The notes under the pieces were generated by a model, which saw only the letters and a list, made by a program, of their open reading frames with translations, searched no databases and was not told the origin of the DNA. A program made the position numbers and the translations under genes. From NCBI GenBank assembly GCA_900318205.1, contig ONJS01000011.1, forward strand, positions 1-64,000: a stretch of 64,000 bases of DNA. Reading direction: 5' to 3'. Of the stretch, positions 56,060-63,694 are shown in pieces. Positions within the stretch are counted from its first letter, which is position 1, and every line of letters starts with the position of its first letter. The stretch is from an uncultured Prevotellaceae bacterium (GTDB taxonomy: Bacteria; Bacteroidota; Bacteroidia; Bacteroidales; Muribaculaceae).

Positions 56060-56088
56060 AAAGTACACATTATCCTTGAAATGACCAA
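56058..56088 (-). promoter_or_regulatory. Promoter of the DUF4143 ATPase gene
   Basis: Minus-strand TACTTTTG (56058-56065) and TTG (56086-56088) with 20-bp spacing. Transcription would begin near 56051, inside the third repeat. Confidence 0.75.
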
Positions 56089-56101
56089 AAGAAAAACGGC
56101 A

Positions 56102-56223
56102 TAATAAGCGTCACATCGAAGGCCATACACCTGACGATGATCACCACCTATGGCATCCAGCCCGGAGGCTATTCCGACGACATCCAAAGCCAAGTCACCA
56201 TGAACGACCTGTTTGTGAAATGA
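56102..56223 (+). pseudogene. C-terminal remnant of an AAA-type ATPase
   Basis: A plus-strand frame ends at TGA 56223 and reads AIHLTMITTYGIQPGGYSDD then IQSQVTMNDLFVK, a typical end of Bacteroidales AAA ATPases. It opens only at 56102 with stops directly before it, so the rest of the gene is gone. The remnant abuts the promoter of the divergent DUF4143 gene. Confidence 0.65.
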
Positions 56224-56328
56224 GCACCAGGAGCCAAGTGGATGGACAGCACTGGAATTGACAAAAATGTGCGTTAATCAGCCAAATCTATCAAAAAGAA
56301 TGACATTTGGCTTGTTTATGCACAATAA

Positions 56329-57021
56329 TCACCCGATAGGTTCAGATGAATAGCTTGTTTCACACGTCAAATCGCTGTCTAAGGTGAGGTTGATTTCGAG
56401 GTTGAAGTCTCGCACATAGATGAGGTCAAACAGACTAAATGGCATGTGGGTGTACAAGTTGTGGAACGGATGTATGAGGTTCATGTCTTGGGACCATTCT
56501 CGATCCAGGCTCTCTATGTTCCAATTATTCAGCTCTTCAGAAAGATATAATAGTTCAACAAGCGACGGTGGGGCTAAGTTCTTACGCATCATGATGCGAC
56601 GGGAACAGCCGTCGTCGTCATAGAGCGGGACATAGCCTTGCGTAAGGATTTCCCAGATGGTTTCGGCACGCTCGCTTTGGACGGGATGGCCTTTGGGATA
56701 TTGGTATCCTAGTTTACATTTGGCTGTGATTTCAAACTCGCCCCAGTAATCATCACGTGCCATGTATTCGTGATACAAGATTATTGTCTTCTCGTACAAT
56801 GTGGATAGAGCCTTTGTTAACGCTTGGTTAAAACCGATAAGCAATTTAGCAGTCTCGCTATCATATCGATTAAACTCACGCAACAGGAGCCATCGTTCAC
56901 GTAACAGCTGTTGCAACGTTTCCCCGGGCAAGAGGTTGCGATGATATTCCTCAACTATAGCCTTTTCGATAGCGACCACCTGTGGATTCTCAAAAACGCT
57001 TCTGATATAAGATGTCAACAT
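56329..57021 (-). CDS. Hypothetical protein
   Basis: A 230-residue soluble protein (MLTSYIRSVFENPQVV), mostly helical in the first 110 residues and rich in aromatic and acidic residues later (LYDDDGCSRRIMMRKN; MNLIHPFHNLYTHMPFSLFDLIYVRDF). No motif or family recognised. Divergent from the nuclease gene across 94 bp, so its regulation may be linked to it. Confidence 0.65.
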   Translation of the reverse strand: MLTSYIRSVFENPQVVAIEKAIVEEYHRNLLPGETLQQLLRERWLLLREFNRYDSETAKLLIGFNQALTKALSTLYEKTIILYHEYMARDDYWGEFEITAKCKLGYQYPKGHPVQSERAETIWEILTQGYVPLYDDDGCSRRIMMRKNLAPPSLVELLYLSEELNNWNIESLDREWSQDMNLIHPFHNLYTHMPFSLFDLIYVRDFNLEINLTLDSDLTCETSYSSEPIG

Positions 57022-57064
57022 ATTTCGATTCTTGATTGATGTTTAGACAAAAATACAATGATTA

Positions 57065-57095
57065 TTGGTAAAAAGCAAGGAATTTGTTAATTTTG
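57065..57095 (+). promoter_or_regulatory. Promoter of the nuclease cassette
   Basis: TTG (57065-57067), 20-bp spacer, TAATTTTG (57088-57095). Start of transcription near 57102, so the ATG at 57115 is preferred to the TTG at 57106 and the leader is very short. Confidence 0.72.
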
Positions 57096-57114
57096 TGGGC
57101 AAAATTTGACCATT

Positions 57115-59214
57115 ATGAATAATACCGTTAAGAAACAGAAACTCTTTACCAAGTCGGCGTTCAAGATTGCGCTTGAGTGTCCCAACAAGTTGTATTACTA
57201 TCGTAATCCGGAAGTCTATACCAATGCTGATGTGGAGGATGAGTTCCTGCAGGCGTTGGCTGAAGGTGGTTTCCAGGTGGGTGAACTTGCCAAGATTTAT
57301 TGCGGGGTACCTCCTGAGAACGACATCGAGGAGCTGGACTACGACTCTGCGTTGCGTCGCACCCAGGAGCTGATGCAGCAAGAGCAGGTGAATATCGCCG
57401 AGGCAGCCTTCCGCTATGGCAACTTGTTCGTGAGGGTCGATGTGCTGCAACGCAACGGAAACCATATCGAGTTGATTGAGGTCAAAGCCAAGTCGTGGGA
57501 CCCCGAGGAGGATACGTTCTATGGCAAGAAGCCTGAGGGTAGCGTTAAGAATGACATCCGGCCTTACGTCTATGACGTGGCGTTCCAGAAGTATGTCGTC
57601 ACACTTGCGCTTCAGGAGCTGTATCCTGACCGGCATTTTACGGTGAAGGCTCGTTTGATGATGGCCGACAAGAGCAAGACTGCCGACATCAACGGTTTGA
57701 ATCAGCTGTTCAAAATCAAGAAAGTGAATAATCGCGCTCGTGTCGAGACAGCGCCTGATGCGATGCAACAGCTGGCTCATTCCCAGGTTCAAGTGCTCAC
57801 GGCTTTTGACGTGGATGCGTTGTGTGACCGTGTTATTGCTGGCGATACTGCCGAGCAAGGCAAGGACGACTTTATGCTTAACATGAAGTTCCTGGATTAT
57901 GTCGATGCGATGTCACAGTATTACTGCAAAAACGAGCCATACCCTGACATCATGCTGGGGGCGAAGTGTTTCAAGTGCCAGTTCCAGAGCGATGGCACTG
58001 ATGGAAAGCAAGATGGCTACCGCGAATGCTGGAGAAAGGCGGCACATTTTGCCGACAGTGACTTCGACCAACCGTTGGTCAAGGACTTGTGGAAGCAATA
58101 TGTCAAGTGTGATGTGTGGGTCAAAGACGGAATCTACAAGATGGCCGATATCACCGAGGAACAGTTAGAACGTCATGCAGATAAAAAGTCTGGGCCCGGG
58201 TTGGACCACAAGGAACGCAAGTGGCTGCAAATTGCCATGATGACTGGCAACCAAGAGGTGCTCAGCGACTATGCCGCCGACATCCATGACGGGGTCTATC
58301 TTGACATTGAGGGCCTCAAGGCCGAGATGGCCAAGTGGAAGTTCCCGTTACACATGATAGATTTCGAGACTACGGCGGTCGCCTTGCCCTATTATGAGGG
58401 GATGCGCCCTTACGAGCAGGTGGCTTTTCAGTTCTCGCACCACATCATTGAGCAGACCGCCGACGGGGGCTACACCATCCGCCATGCAGGGCAGTACCTC
58501 AACGAGGATGTGAGCCAATTCCCCAACTTTGAGTTTGTGCGGGCTTTGCGGGAGCAGTTGGCACATGACGAGGGCACCATCTTCCGCTATGCGCCCCACG
58601 AGAATTCCATCCTGCGTGCCATCTACAAGCAATTGGAGGAGAGTACAGAGCCCGATAAGCAGGAATTGATGGACTTCATCGACAAGATTACCCATGTCAA
58701 GGACAAAAAGACTCACAAGATGCTCCATCAAGGCAAGCGCGACATGGTCGATCTGTGGGAGGTGGTTAAGCGATACTTCTATGAGCCTAAGGAGATGGGT
58801 GGCAGCAACAGCATCAAGGTGGTGTTACCCGCCGTGCTCAATGCCTCGCAGTTTCTCAAGGATAAATACTCCAAGCCCATCTACGGCAAAGAGATACCAA
58901 GCCAAAATATATCCTCGACCAAACCTATCAAATGGATTGCCTTTGATGCATCAGGCCACGTCGAGAATCCATACCACTTGTTGCCTTCCGTGAGCGATTT
59001 GCTCGGCATTGGCATCATCGATGACGAGATGCTCGAGAGCATGGGCAACGACATGACCATTGCCAACGGTGGCGCAGCCCTCACAGCCTACAACAAACTG
59101 ATGTTCTGCGACGGCAGCATGAATGATGCCCTACGCGAAGCCCTGCTCCGCTACTGCGAACTCGACACCATGGCCATGGTCTTCATCTGGGAATTTTTCA
59201 ACCAACACATTTAA
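57115..59214 (+). CDS. DUF2779 protein: Fe-S RecB/Cas4-like nuclease fused to DEDD exonuclease
   Basis: 699 residues. The N-terminal half has a RecB/Cas4-like nuclease: D109 (VDVL) and E122-V-K124 (LIEVKAKSW), with four cysteines placed as in Fe-S nucleases: C22 (ECPNKLYYY), C285, C288 (CFKC) and C305 (RECW). The C-terminal DUF2779 half carries a DnaQ-like DEDD exonuclease pattern: D416 and E418 (MIDFETTA), E496 (APHENSILRAIY) and D684 (RYCELDTMAM). Related TM0106-type RecB-RNase H fusions exist. The gene starts a two-gene unit with another nuclease 18 bp on. A defence or DNA-processing role is inferred only. Confidence 0.82.
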   Translation: MNNTVKKQKLFTKSAFKIALECPNKLYYYRNPEVYTNADVEDEFLQALAEGGFQVGELAKIYCGVPPENDIEELDYDSALRRTQELMQQEQVNIAEAAFRYGNLFVRVDVLQRNGNHIELIEVKAKSWDPEEDTFYGKKPEGSVKNDIRPYVYDVAFQKYVVTLALQELYPDRHFTVKARLMMADKSKTADINGLNQLFKIKKVNNRARVETAPDAMQQLAHSQVQVLTAFDVDALCDRVIAGDTAEQGKDDFMLNMKFLDYVDAMSQYYCKNEPYPDIMLGAKCFKCQFQSDGTDGKQDGYRECWRKAAHFADSDFDQPLVKDLWKQYVKCDVWVKDGIYKMADITEEQLERHADKKSGPGLDHKERKWLQIAMMTGNQEVLSDYAADIHDGVYLDIEGLKAEMAKWKFPLHMIDFETTAVALPYYEGMRPYEQVAFQFSHHIIEQTADGGYTIRHAGQYLNEDVSQFPNFEFVRALREQLAHDEGTIFRYAPHENSILRAIYKQLEESTEPDKQELMDFIDKITHVKDKKTHKMLHQGKRDMVDLWEVVKRYFYEPKEMGGSNSIKVVLPAVLNASQFLKDKYSKPIYGKEIPSQNISSTKPIKWIAFDASGHVENPYHLLPSVSDLLGIGIIDDEMLESMGNDMTIANGGAALTAYNKLMFCDGSMNDALREALLRYCELDTMAMVFIWEFFNQHI

Positions 59215-59232
59215 CTTAATAAAAACACAACT

Positions 59233-60606
59233 ATGACTGACGTAGAACAATTATTACTAGATTTCAATAGAAATCCCGATAATCGTGAACTTCAAGATTT
59301 CTATTCAAGAAAGTCCATGATGGAAATGATGGGGGTTGCCCGTAGCGAAGTGGCACACAGTGCTTTCCTAGCATGGCTCCTTAGCGGAAAAGATGTTTGT
59401 GTTCATTCAGCAGACTCTCCGTTGATGTGGTTATTTCAAGTACTTGTTTTGCGAGAATACACTTCACAATCCATTTTTTTTAGCAATGACATAAAAACCA
59501 GGATATTGAACCGCAGCCTAGGTTTTGAAATTCTAGAAGTCGTTCCTGAAAAAAAAATCAATCAGATATCTGGCAATTATTTTAGTTCAAACTACCCGAA
59601 CAGAAAACCAAGCGAAGACAAACTTGATGTATATATCAAAGGCCGATTTGACAATGGGGAAATCTTTGAGATATTCATTGAGAATAAGATCCTATCGCCC
59701 GAAGAGGGTCCCAAGAGCGGAAAGAACATGAAATTGACGGGCTATGATGACCAGTGGCAAACCCAGCGCTATTATCAAGCCACATCCGGTAATGGAAACA
59801 ACTTAAAATTATATGTTTATCTGCGACCTGATAAGTTATCACCTGTCTCTAAATCTGCCTGCAATTGCAAACAGTATATTCAGATTTGTTACCAAGACTT
59901 ACTTGATTACATTCTTATTCCATTAACTCAAAATGATGATCTTGCAGAACGCTCAAAAATATTAGTGCAAGAATATATTGATAGCTTAAGCATCCCCACT
60001 ACAGACACAAGTGCCCATAAACGAATCGTCATGGCATCGACTCAAGACGAGATGAAATGGATTAACTTGTTCATAGAGAGAAATAAGCAGCTAATGTTTC
60101 TTATGCTAAAAGCCATGTGCAGTAAGAAAAACAGCAAGCTACTATCAGCGGATGAAGAATTGTTGTTAGACTTTGCTGAGTATAATAAGAATCTTATTTA
60201 TGCAATAGCAAATATGATAGAGGACAAATCGGTGAATTTGGATGATTTATATGATTATAGCAAGCCTGTAAGTGGATATCTTATTGAACCTTTGTTTGCC
60301 ATCTTCAAAGACAGCTCTTTCGGTTTTGAGTTCGCCAAGAGGTTTGCAATTCACAATGAGTCAAAGGTTAATAGTATTAATGACTTAAATAAATTGCTAT
60401 CCACAGAAATTTCTTTGGTAACAACGGGAATATACTACAACTCTTCAACCATACAATTACAATGCAGGAAAATCGATGATTTCAAAAAATTCGACCTGTA
60501 CGCTACGACAGGCACATGGCAAAAGGGAGACAAAGGATTGCTAACGAGACTCATGAATGCTCTGAATAAGAATCCATTGAGCTACTTTAGCTGGACTGTC
60601 ATTTAA
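59233..60606 (+). CDS. PD-(D/E)XK nuclease-superfamily protein
   Basis: 457 residues. N-terminal part SEVAHSAFLAWLLSG (about 36-50) is typical of PDDEXK_4-type proteins; the active site is D132 (KLDVYI), E150 and K152 (FIENK), followed by WQTQRYYQAT. The C-terminal ~230 residues are helical and unrecognised. AT-rich codon use contrasts with the upstream gene, so the pair may have been assembled from different sources. A weak hairpin (CTTC/GAAG then TTTTA, about 60608-60626) may end the transcript. Confidence 0.82.
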   Translation: MTDVEQLLLDFNRNPDNRELQDFYSRKSMMEMMGVARSEVAHSAFLAWLLSGKDVCVHSADSPLMWLFQVLVLREYTSQSIFFSNDIKTRILNRSLGFEILEVVPEKKINQISGNYFSSNYPNRKPSEDKLDVYIKGRFDNGEIFEIFIENKILSPEEGPKSGKNMKLTGYDDQWQTQRYYQATSGNGNNLKLYVYLRPDKLSPVSKSACNCKQYIQICYQDLLDYILIPLTQNDDLAERSKILVQEYIDSLSIPTTDTSAHKRIVMASTQDEMKWINLFIERNKQLMFLMLKAMCSKKNSKLLSADEELLLDFAEYNKNLIYAIANMIEDKSVNLDDLYDYSKPVSGYLIEPLFAIFKDSSFGFEFAKRFAIHNESKVNSINDLNKLLSTEISLVTTGIYYNSSTIQLQCRKIDDFKKFDLYATTGTWQKGDKGLLTRLMNALNKNPLSYFSWTVI

Positions 60607-60755
60607 GCTTCATTCTAACGAAGTTTTATAGGCCGTATAAAGAATTATATTTGGAGAGAGGGCATTTTTAGCTGGAGATTCATTCTGATTTTACTCAATA
60701 TCGTAACATCGCATCTGCGACTTGTCTTGTAAGTTCCATGCCTTAGGTGTGTCAA

Positions 60756-60828
60756 TTTTTTACGACAGGAGATTCAAGTTTTCCTGACGGGGAAACGGAA
60801 TGTGGGTAAATGATTCCTTCTACTTTTG
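60756..60828 (+). promoter_or_regulatory. CCGAC-type activated promoter, copy A
   Basis: TTTTTTACGACA (60756-60767) and CCTGACGG (60783-60790), then 30 bp to a TACTTTTG -7 box (60821-60828). No -33 TTG at the right place. Same layout as copies B and C; the second site has one extra T. Confidence 0.7.
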
Positions 60829-60862
60829 CGGTGTGAAATCGTTAGAAGTAGGAGGAATTATT

Positions 60863-60985
60863 ATGTTTTGGTTTATCATCGGAATCGTAATTGCGCTGCT
60901 GGGTGGGTTCATCATCCTCTCGGCGCAGCGCCATGTAATGAATGTCATCGGCGGGATCATCCAGACGATCTTGTCACTTTTTTGA
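60863..60985 (+). CDS. Small single-helix membrane protein
   Basis: 40 residues from ATG 60863 (MFWFIIGIVIALLGGFIILS), nearly all one transmembrane helix with a small polar loop (AQRHVMN) and a second hydrophobic end. It has a consensus AGGAGG (60850-60855) 7 bp before the ATG, rare in this lineage, which supports real translation and fixes the start. Preceded by promoter copy A. Could be a membrane effector, holin-like or regulator; no family recognised. Confidence 0.7.
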   Translation: MFWFIIGIVIALLGGFIILSAQRHVMNVIGGIIQTILSLF

Positions 60986-61100
60986 ACTACGAACCTTTAG
61001 CTCAGCGAAGCCAATTTCGAATTGAACTAATGGGCATCCGCATATATTTTTACGAATTATTTTCACATCAATTAATCATAACAAAAACAAGAACAAGAAC

Positions 61101-61484
61101 ATGGAATCTAACATATTTATCAATCAAGTCACGGAACTTTATGCAGCGGCATTGGCCGAGGCCATAGCGCTGTTGAAGAACAACGAGAACGGGCGATACA
61201 TCGCCATCCCGAACTGGGAGGATGAGGTGGCTGCCACTTCTTGGAACGATGTGCCTATCAGCATCTGGGGTGTCGGTCTTAATGACGACGAGCACATTTG
61301 CGTCAGGGCTTTTGTCAACAATGTTGGATACGGCTACACCGAAGACGACTTCCCCCAGGACTGGACCGATATCACTGTAGAGAAGATCAACGCATCTTGT
61401 TATCCCGAGCTCTATCGTTTTGTCGCCGATAATATCGGCAAGGCGATGTCGAAGGAAGATGCCGATAACGTCGAATGGGAGTAA
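61101..61484 (+). CDS. Hypothetical acidic protein
   Basis: A 127-residue acidic protein (MESNIFINQVTELYAAALAE): N-terminal helix, then a mixed alpha/beta part with IAIPNWEDEV and ISIWGVGLNDDEHICVRAFV. No signal or motif; family not recognised. Phage-type small proteins look similar. It follows the small membrane protein by 115 bp in the same orientation. Confidence 0.7.
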   Translation: MESNIFINQVTELYAAALAEAIALLKNNENGRYIAIPNWEDEVAATSWNDVPISIWGVGLNDDEHICVRAFVNNVGYGYTEDDFPQDWTDITVEKINASCYPELYRFVADNIGKAMSKEDADNVEWE

Positions 61485-61541
61485 CACTGTTAAGCCAATC
61501 AGAAAGCTCAGATTAATCAGTTGTTGATTTTTTGTGTCTAG

Positions 61542-61615
61542 TTTTTCCGACAGGTGGTGTAAAGATATACCGACGGAATTGTGTGGGACGGGTCGAAAGA
61601 TTCGTCCTACTTTTG
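61542..61615 (+). promoter_or_regulatory. CCGAC-type activated promoter, copy B
   Basis: TTTTTCCGACAGG (61542-61554) and TATACCGACGG (61566-61576), site starts 23 bp apart, then 31 bp to TACTTTTG (61608-61615). No -33 TTG. Confidence 0.75.
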
Positions 61616-61700
61616 CAATGTCATTTTTTGAAGGGGGATAATTGGAATTCATTATTTGCTTTTTCAGATAAAAACATTATTTTTGTATATCAAAATTATT

Positions 61701-62876
61701 ATGAAGAGTATGGAAAAATATCACGTTGGACATGAGATTGAGAAGGAATTGCGTGCTCAGGGGAAGTCGGCAAGGTGGTTGGCTGATAAGATTTGTCTGA
61801 CGCCGCAAGCTGTGTATGACATCTTTAAAAGGGAGTACATCTCCACCGCACGCTTAATAAAGATTCAGCGTGCACTGGAGCGCGACTTTTTCATGGAATA
61901 TTCTAAATATATTAAAAATGGGGGTGTTGTCGCTGATGAGGAAGACGAGAGCGTAATCAAGGAACGCTTCGAGATGCTGATGCCCGAGGACAAGCTGCAT
62001 GTTCTTGACTGGGAGAAGTATTATGAACTGGCCGAAGAGTTTGTCATGACTGAGCATCACAAGCCACTGATTATCTACACAAACGACTGGGCTGCACAAA
62101 CAAGTGTGATTAATAATGTTGCCGATGCTGAGCTTGGCATTGGAAAAGTGCATAATCTCGACTTGAAGGATGAACGCAAGAAGGGAAAGACTGACGATGA
62201 TATGGTCCAAATTGTAAAGGCTATGCCGCACCCCATTATCCAAGTGGTGAGCCCGAGCGGTGACAATGACTTCCATTTCTTGGTTTCTTTGGCCCAAGTT
62301 ACTGGCAAGAAGGTGTTCGCTTATTGCAGGGTACTCCAAACGATCAACAATTATACCAATGTTCCAGAGTATCATGACACAACCATCAAGCCTTTCGGTG
62401 CATGGCATGAGCAAATCCATTTTGCTTTTGTTGATGACAATCGCCAGTCCTACAGGCAGACGCGCCAGTTGTTTTTAGCAGATTGGGGTGAGGACATCTT
62501 GAGCTTTCTCAAGGCACACATGCCAGACCTGCTCAACGACAAAGACCACAATACTATTTTGGAATGGCTGAACAATCCCGAGTCACTCTATGAAGCCTAT
62601 CGAACATGGCTTGATGCTCGGGCCAGAAAACAAGCTTGGCTTAAAGATTTTACTCTCATGTTCATGGACGATAAGTTGAACTTCAAGCAAGATGGTTCTC
62701 GTTGGTCCATCAGTCTGCCGGTGGACTATATAACCGAGAATACCTACAAAAACAAATTGATGAAGGACTCCCTTCGACGATTGTCCATGTGGATTGAGAT
62801 CCAAAACGATTACATCGTTGACTTTGAAGGGTCTTTAAGGCAAAGTTATCTTGGAGATGATGCTTGTGAAGAATAA
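61701..62876 (+). CDS. XRE-type HTH protein with large unknown C-terminal domain
   Basis: About 391 residues from ATG 61701 (MKSMEKYHVG) or 61710; the upstream part to 61656 has only a TTG. The first ~60 residues form an XRE/Cro-like HTH (KSARWLADKICLTPQAVYDIFKREYIS) of the kind ending in DFF. Residues ~110-250 hold a beta/alpha region (PLIIYTNDWAAQTSV; HPIIQVVSPSGDNDFHFL), the rest is helical and aromatic-rich. Regulator of the local genes is a reasonable guess because it lies behind promoter copy B and between copies A and C. No ligand domain recognised. Confidence 0.75.
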   Translation: MKSMEKYHVGHEIEKELRAQGKSARWLADKICLTPQAVYDIFKREYISTARLIKIQRALERDFFMEYSKYIKNGGVVADEEDESVIKERFEMLMPEDKLHVLDWEKYYELAEEFVMTEHHKPLIIYTNDWAAQTSVINNVADAELGIGKVHNLDLKDERKKGKTDDDMVQIVKAMPHPIIQVVSPSGDNDFHFLVSLAQVTGKKVFAYCRVLQTINNYTNVPEYHDTTIKPFGAWHEQIHFAFVDDNRQSYRQTRQLFLADWGEDILSFLKAHMPDLLNDKDHNTILEWLNNPESLYEAYRTWLDARARKQAWLKDFTLMFMDDKLNFKQDGSRWSISLPVDYITENTYKNKLMKDSLRRLSMWIEIQNDYIVDFEGSLRQSYLGDDACEE

Positions 62877-62994
62877 AAAGAGTGGAATTGTGGCACATCT
62901 TTATCAAAAATGATGTATTTTTGTGGAAAGAAAAAAGAGGTTGCCAAATCGCTTGAAAGGAAGTAGGCATTTAACTAATAAATGAAGAACGAAT

Positions 62995-63198
62995 ATGGGA
63001 AACTATCATGTGAAATTCCGCGTCCATTACGTTGGCGGAACGACCGATGAATTCGACGAAGTAATCAGTGAGGAAAAGTACCATTGGTACTCCGATGGCA
63101 GTCAAGGCTCAAGCCGTATGGCTGCTCTGGCTGAACAGCATGACTACAAGGGTCGCAAGGTCAACTACGTGACAATGTCACTGATAAAGATTGTCTGA
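62995..63198 (+). CDS. Small hypothetical protein
   Basis: 67 residues (MGNYHVKFRVHYVGGTTDEF), a short beta-rich basic protein ending TMSLIKIV. It resembles small phage or plasmid proteins in size; no family recognised. A purine-rich GAACGAAT leader precedes the ATG. The next ATG is 35 bp past its stop. Confidence 0.55.
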   Translation: MGNYHVKFRVHYVGGTTDEFDEVISEEKYHWYSDGSQGSSRMAALAEQHDYKGRKVNYVTMSLIKIV

Positions 63199-63232
63199 TA
63201 AGTTGTTTATCTGGGCAATGTTCAGATATAAA

Positions 63233-63517
63233 ATGAGTAGGAGCAAGTTACGTAGCCAGTGGATGAGGAATAAGTTTGATTCTGACGAACACAATCCCCA
63301 CAAATATGATGAGATGCCCAAGAATTCGGTTCCTAAGCATATCAACATGCGTTGCGACATGTCGACGGTCGCTTGGCTGCAAGAGAGTGGCTCTTTTGGT
63401 GGTCACAAGGTCCGGCACGCAGGGCACCGAATGGTCAGTGGCATTGTCCGTCAGAAGATGAGAGAGGAATTGCGTGAGGAAATCGCCAATGAACTCGACC
63501 CAAAGAGTAAAGAATAA
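63233..63517 (+). CDS. Small basic hypothetical protein
   Basis: About 94 residues from ATG 63233 (MSRSKLRSQWMRNKF); a TTG at 63191 would overlap the previous gene. Basic first half, then KHINMRCDMSTVAWLQESGS and a charged C-terminal helix (VRQKMREELREEIANEL). Possible DNA-associated protein; no family recognised. Confidence 0.55.
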   Translation: MSRSKLRSQWMRNKFDSDEHNPHKYDEMPKNSVPKHINMRCDMSTVAWLQESGSFGGHKVRHAGHRMVSGIVRQKMREELREEIANELDPKSKE

Positions 63518-63550
63518 CCGATTCATTTTGTGGTAAATAGAATCGTCCAG

Positions 63551-63623
63551 TTTTTCCGACACAAGGTGTCAAGTTATACCGACGGATATTTGTAGGTCGG
63601 ATTGGGGATTCGATATAATTTTG
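63551..63623 (+). promoter_or_regulatory. CCGAC-type activated promoter, copy C
   Basis: TTTTTCCGACA (63551-63561) and TATACCGACGG (63575-63585), CCGAC motifs 23 bp apart, then 30 bp to TAATTTTG (63616-63623). No -33 TTG. Confidence 0.75.
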
Positions 63624-63660
63624 CAGCGTCAAACCTTCGGAGAGTGGGATTTGGCGCTGC
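63623..63660 (+). promoter_or_regulatory. Stem-loop at the start of the last transcript's leader
   Basis: GCAGCG...CAAA pairs with TTTG...CGCTGC across a 16-nt loop, starting at the -7 box end. It would be at or near the 5' end of the mRNA for the gene at 63695. Confidence 0.45.
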
Positions 63661-63694
63661 TTAAGATTATTCATCAATTAAAACATATCGAGTT

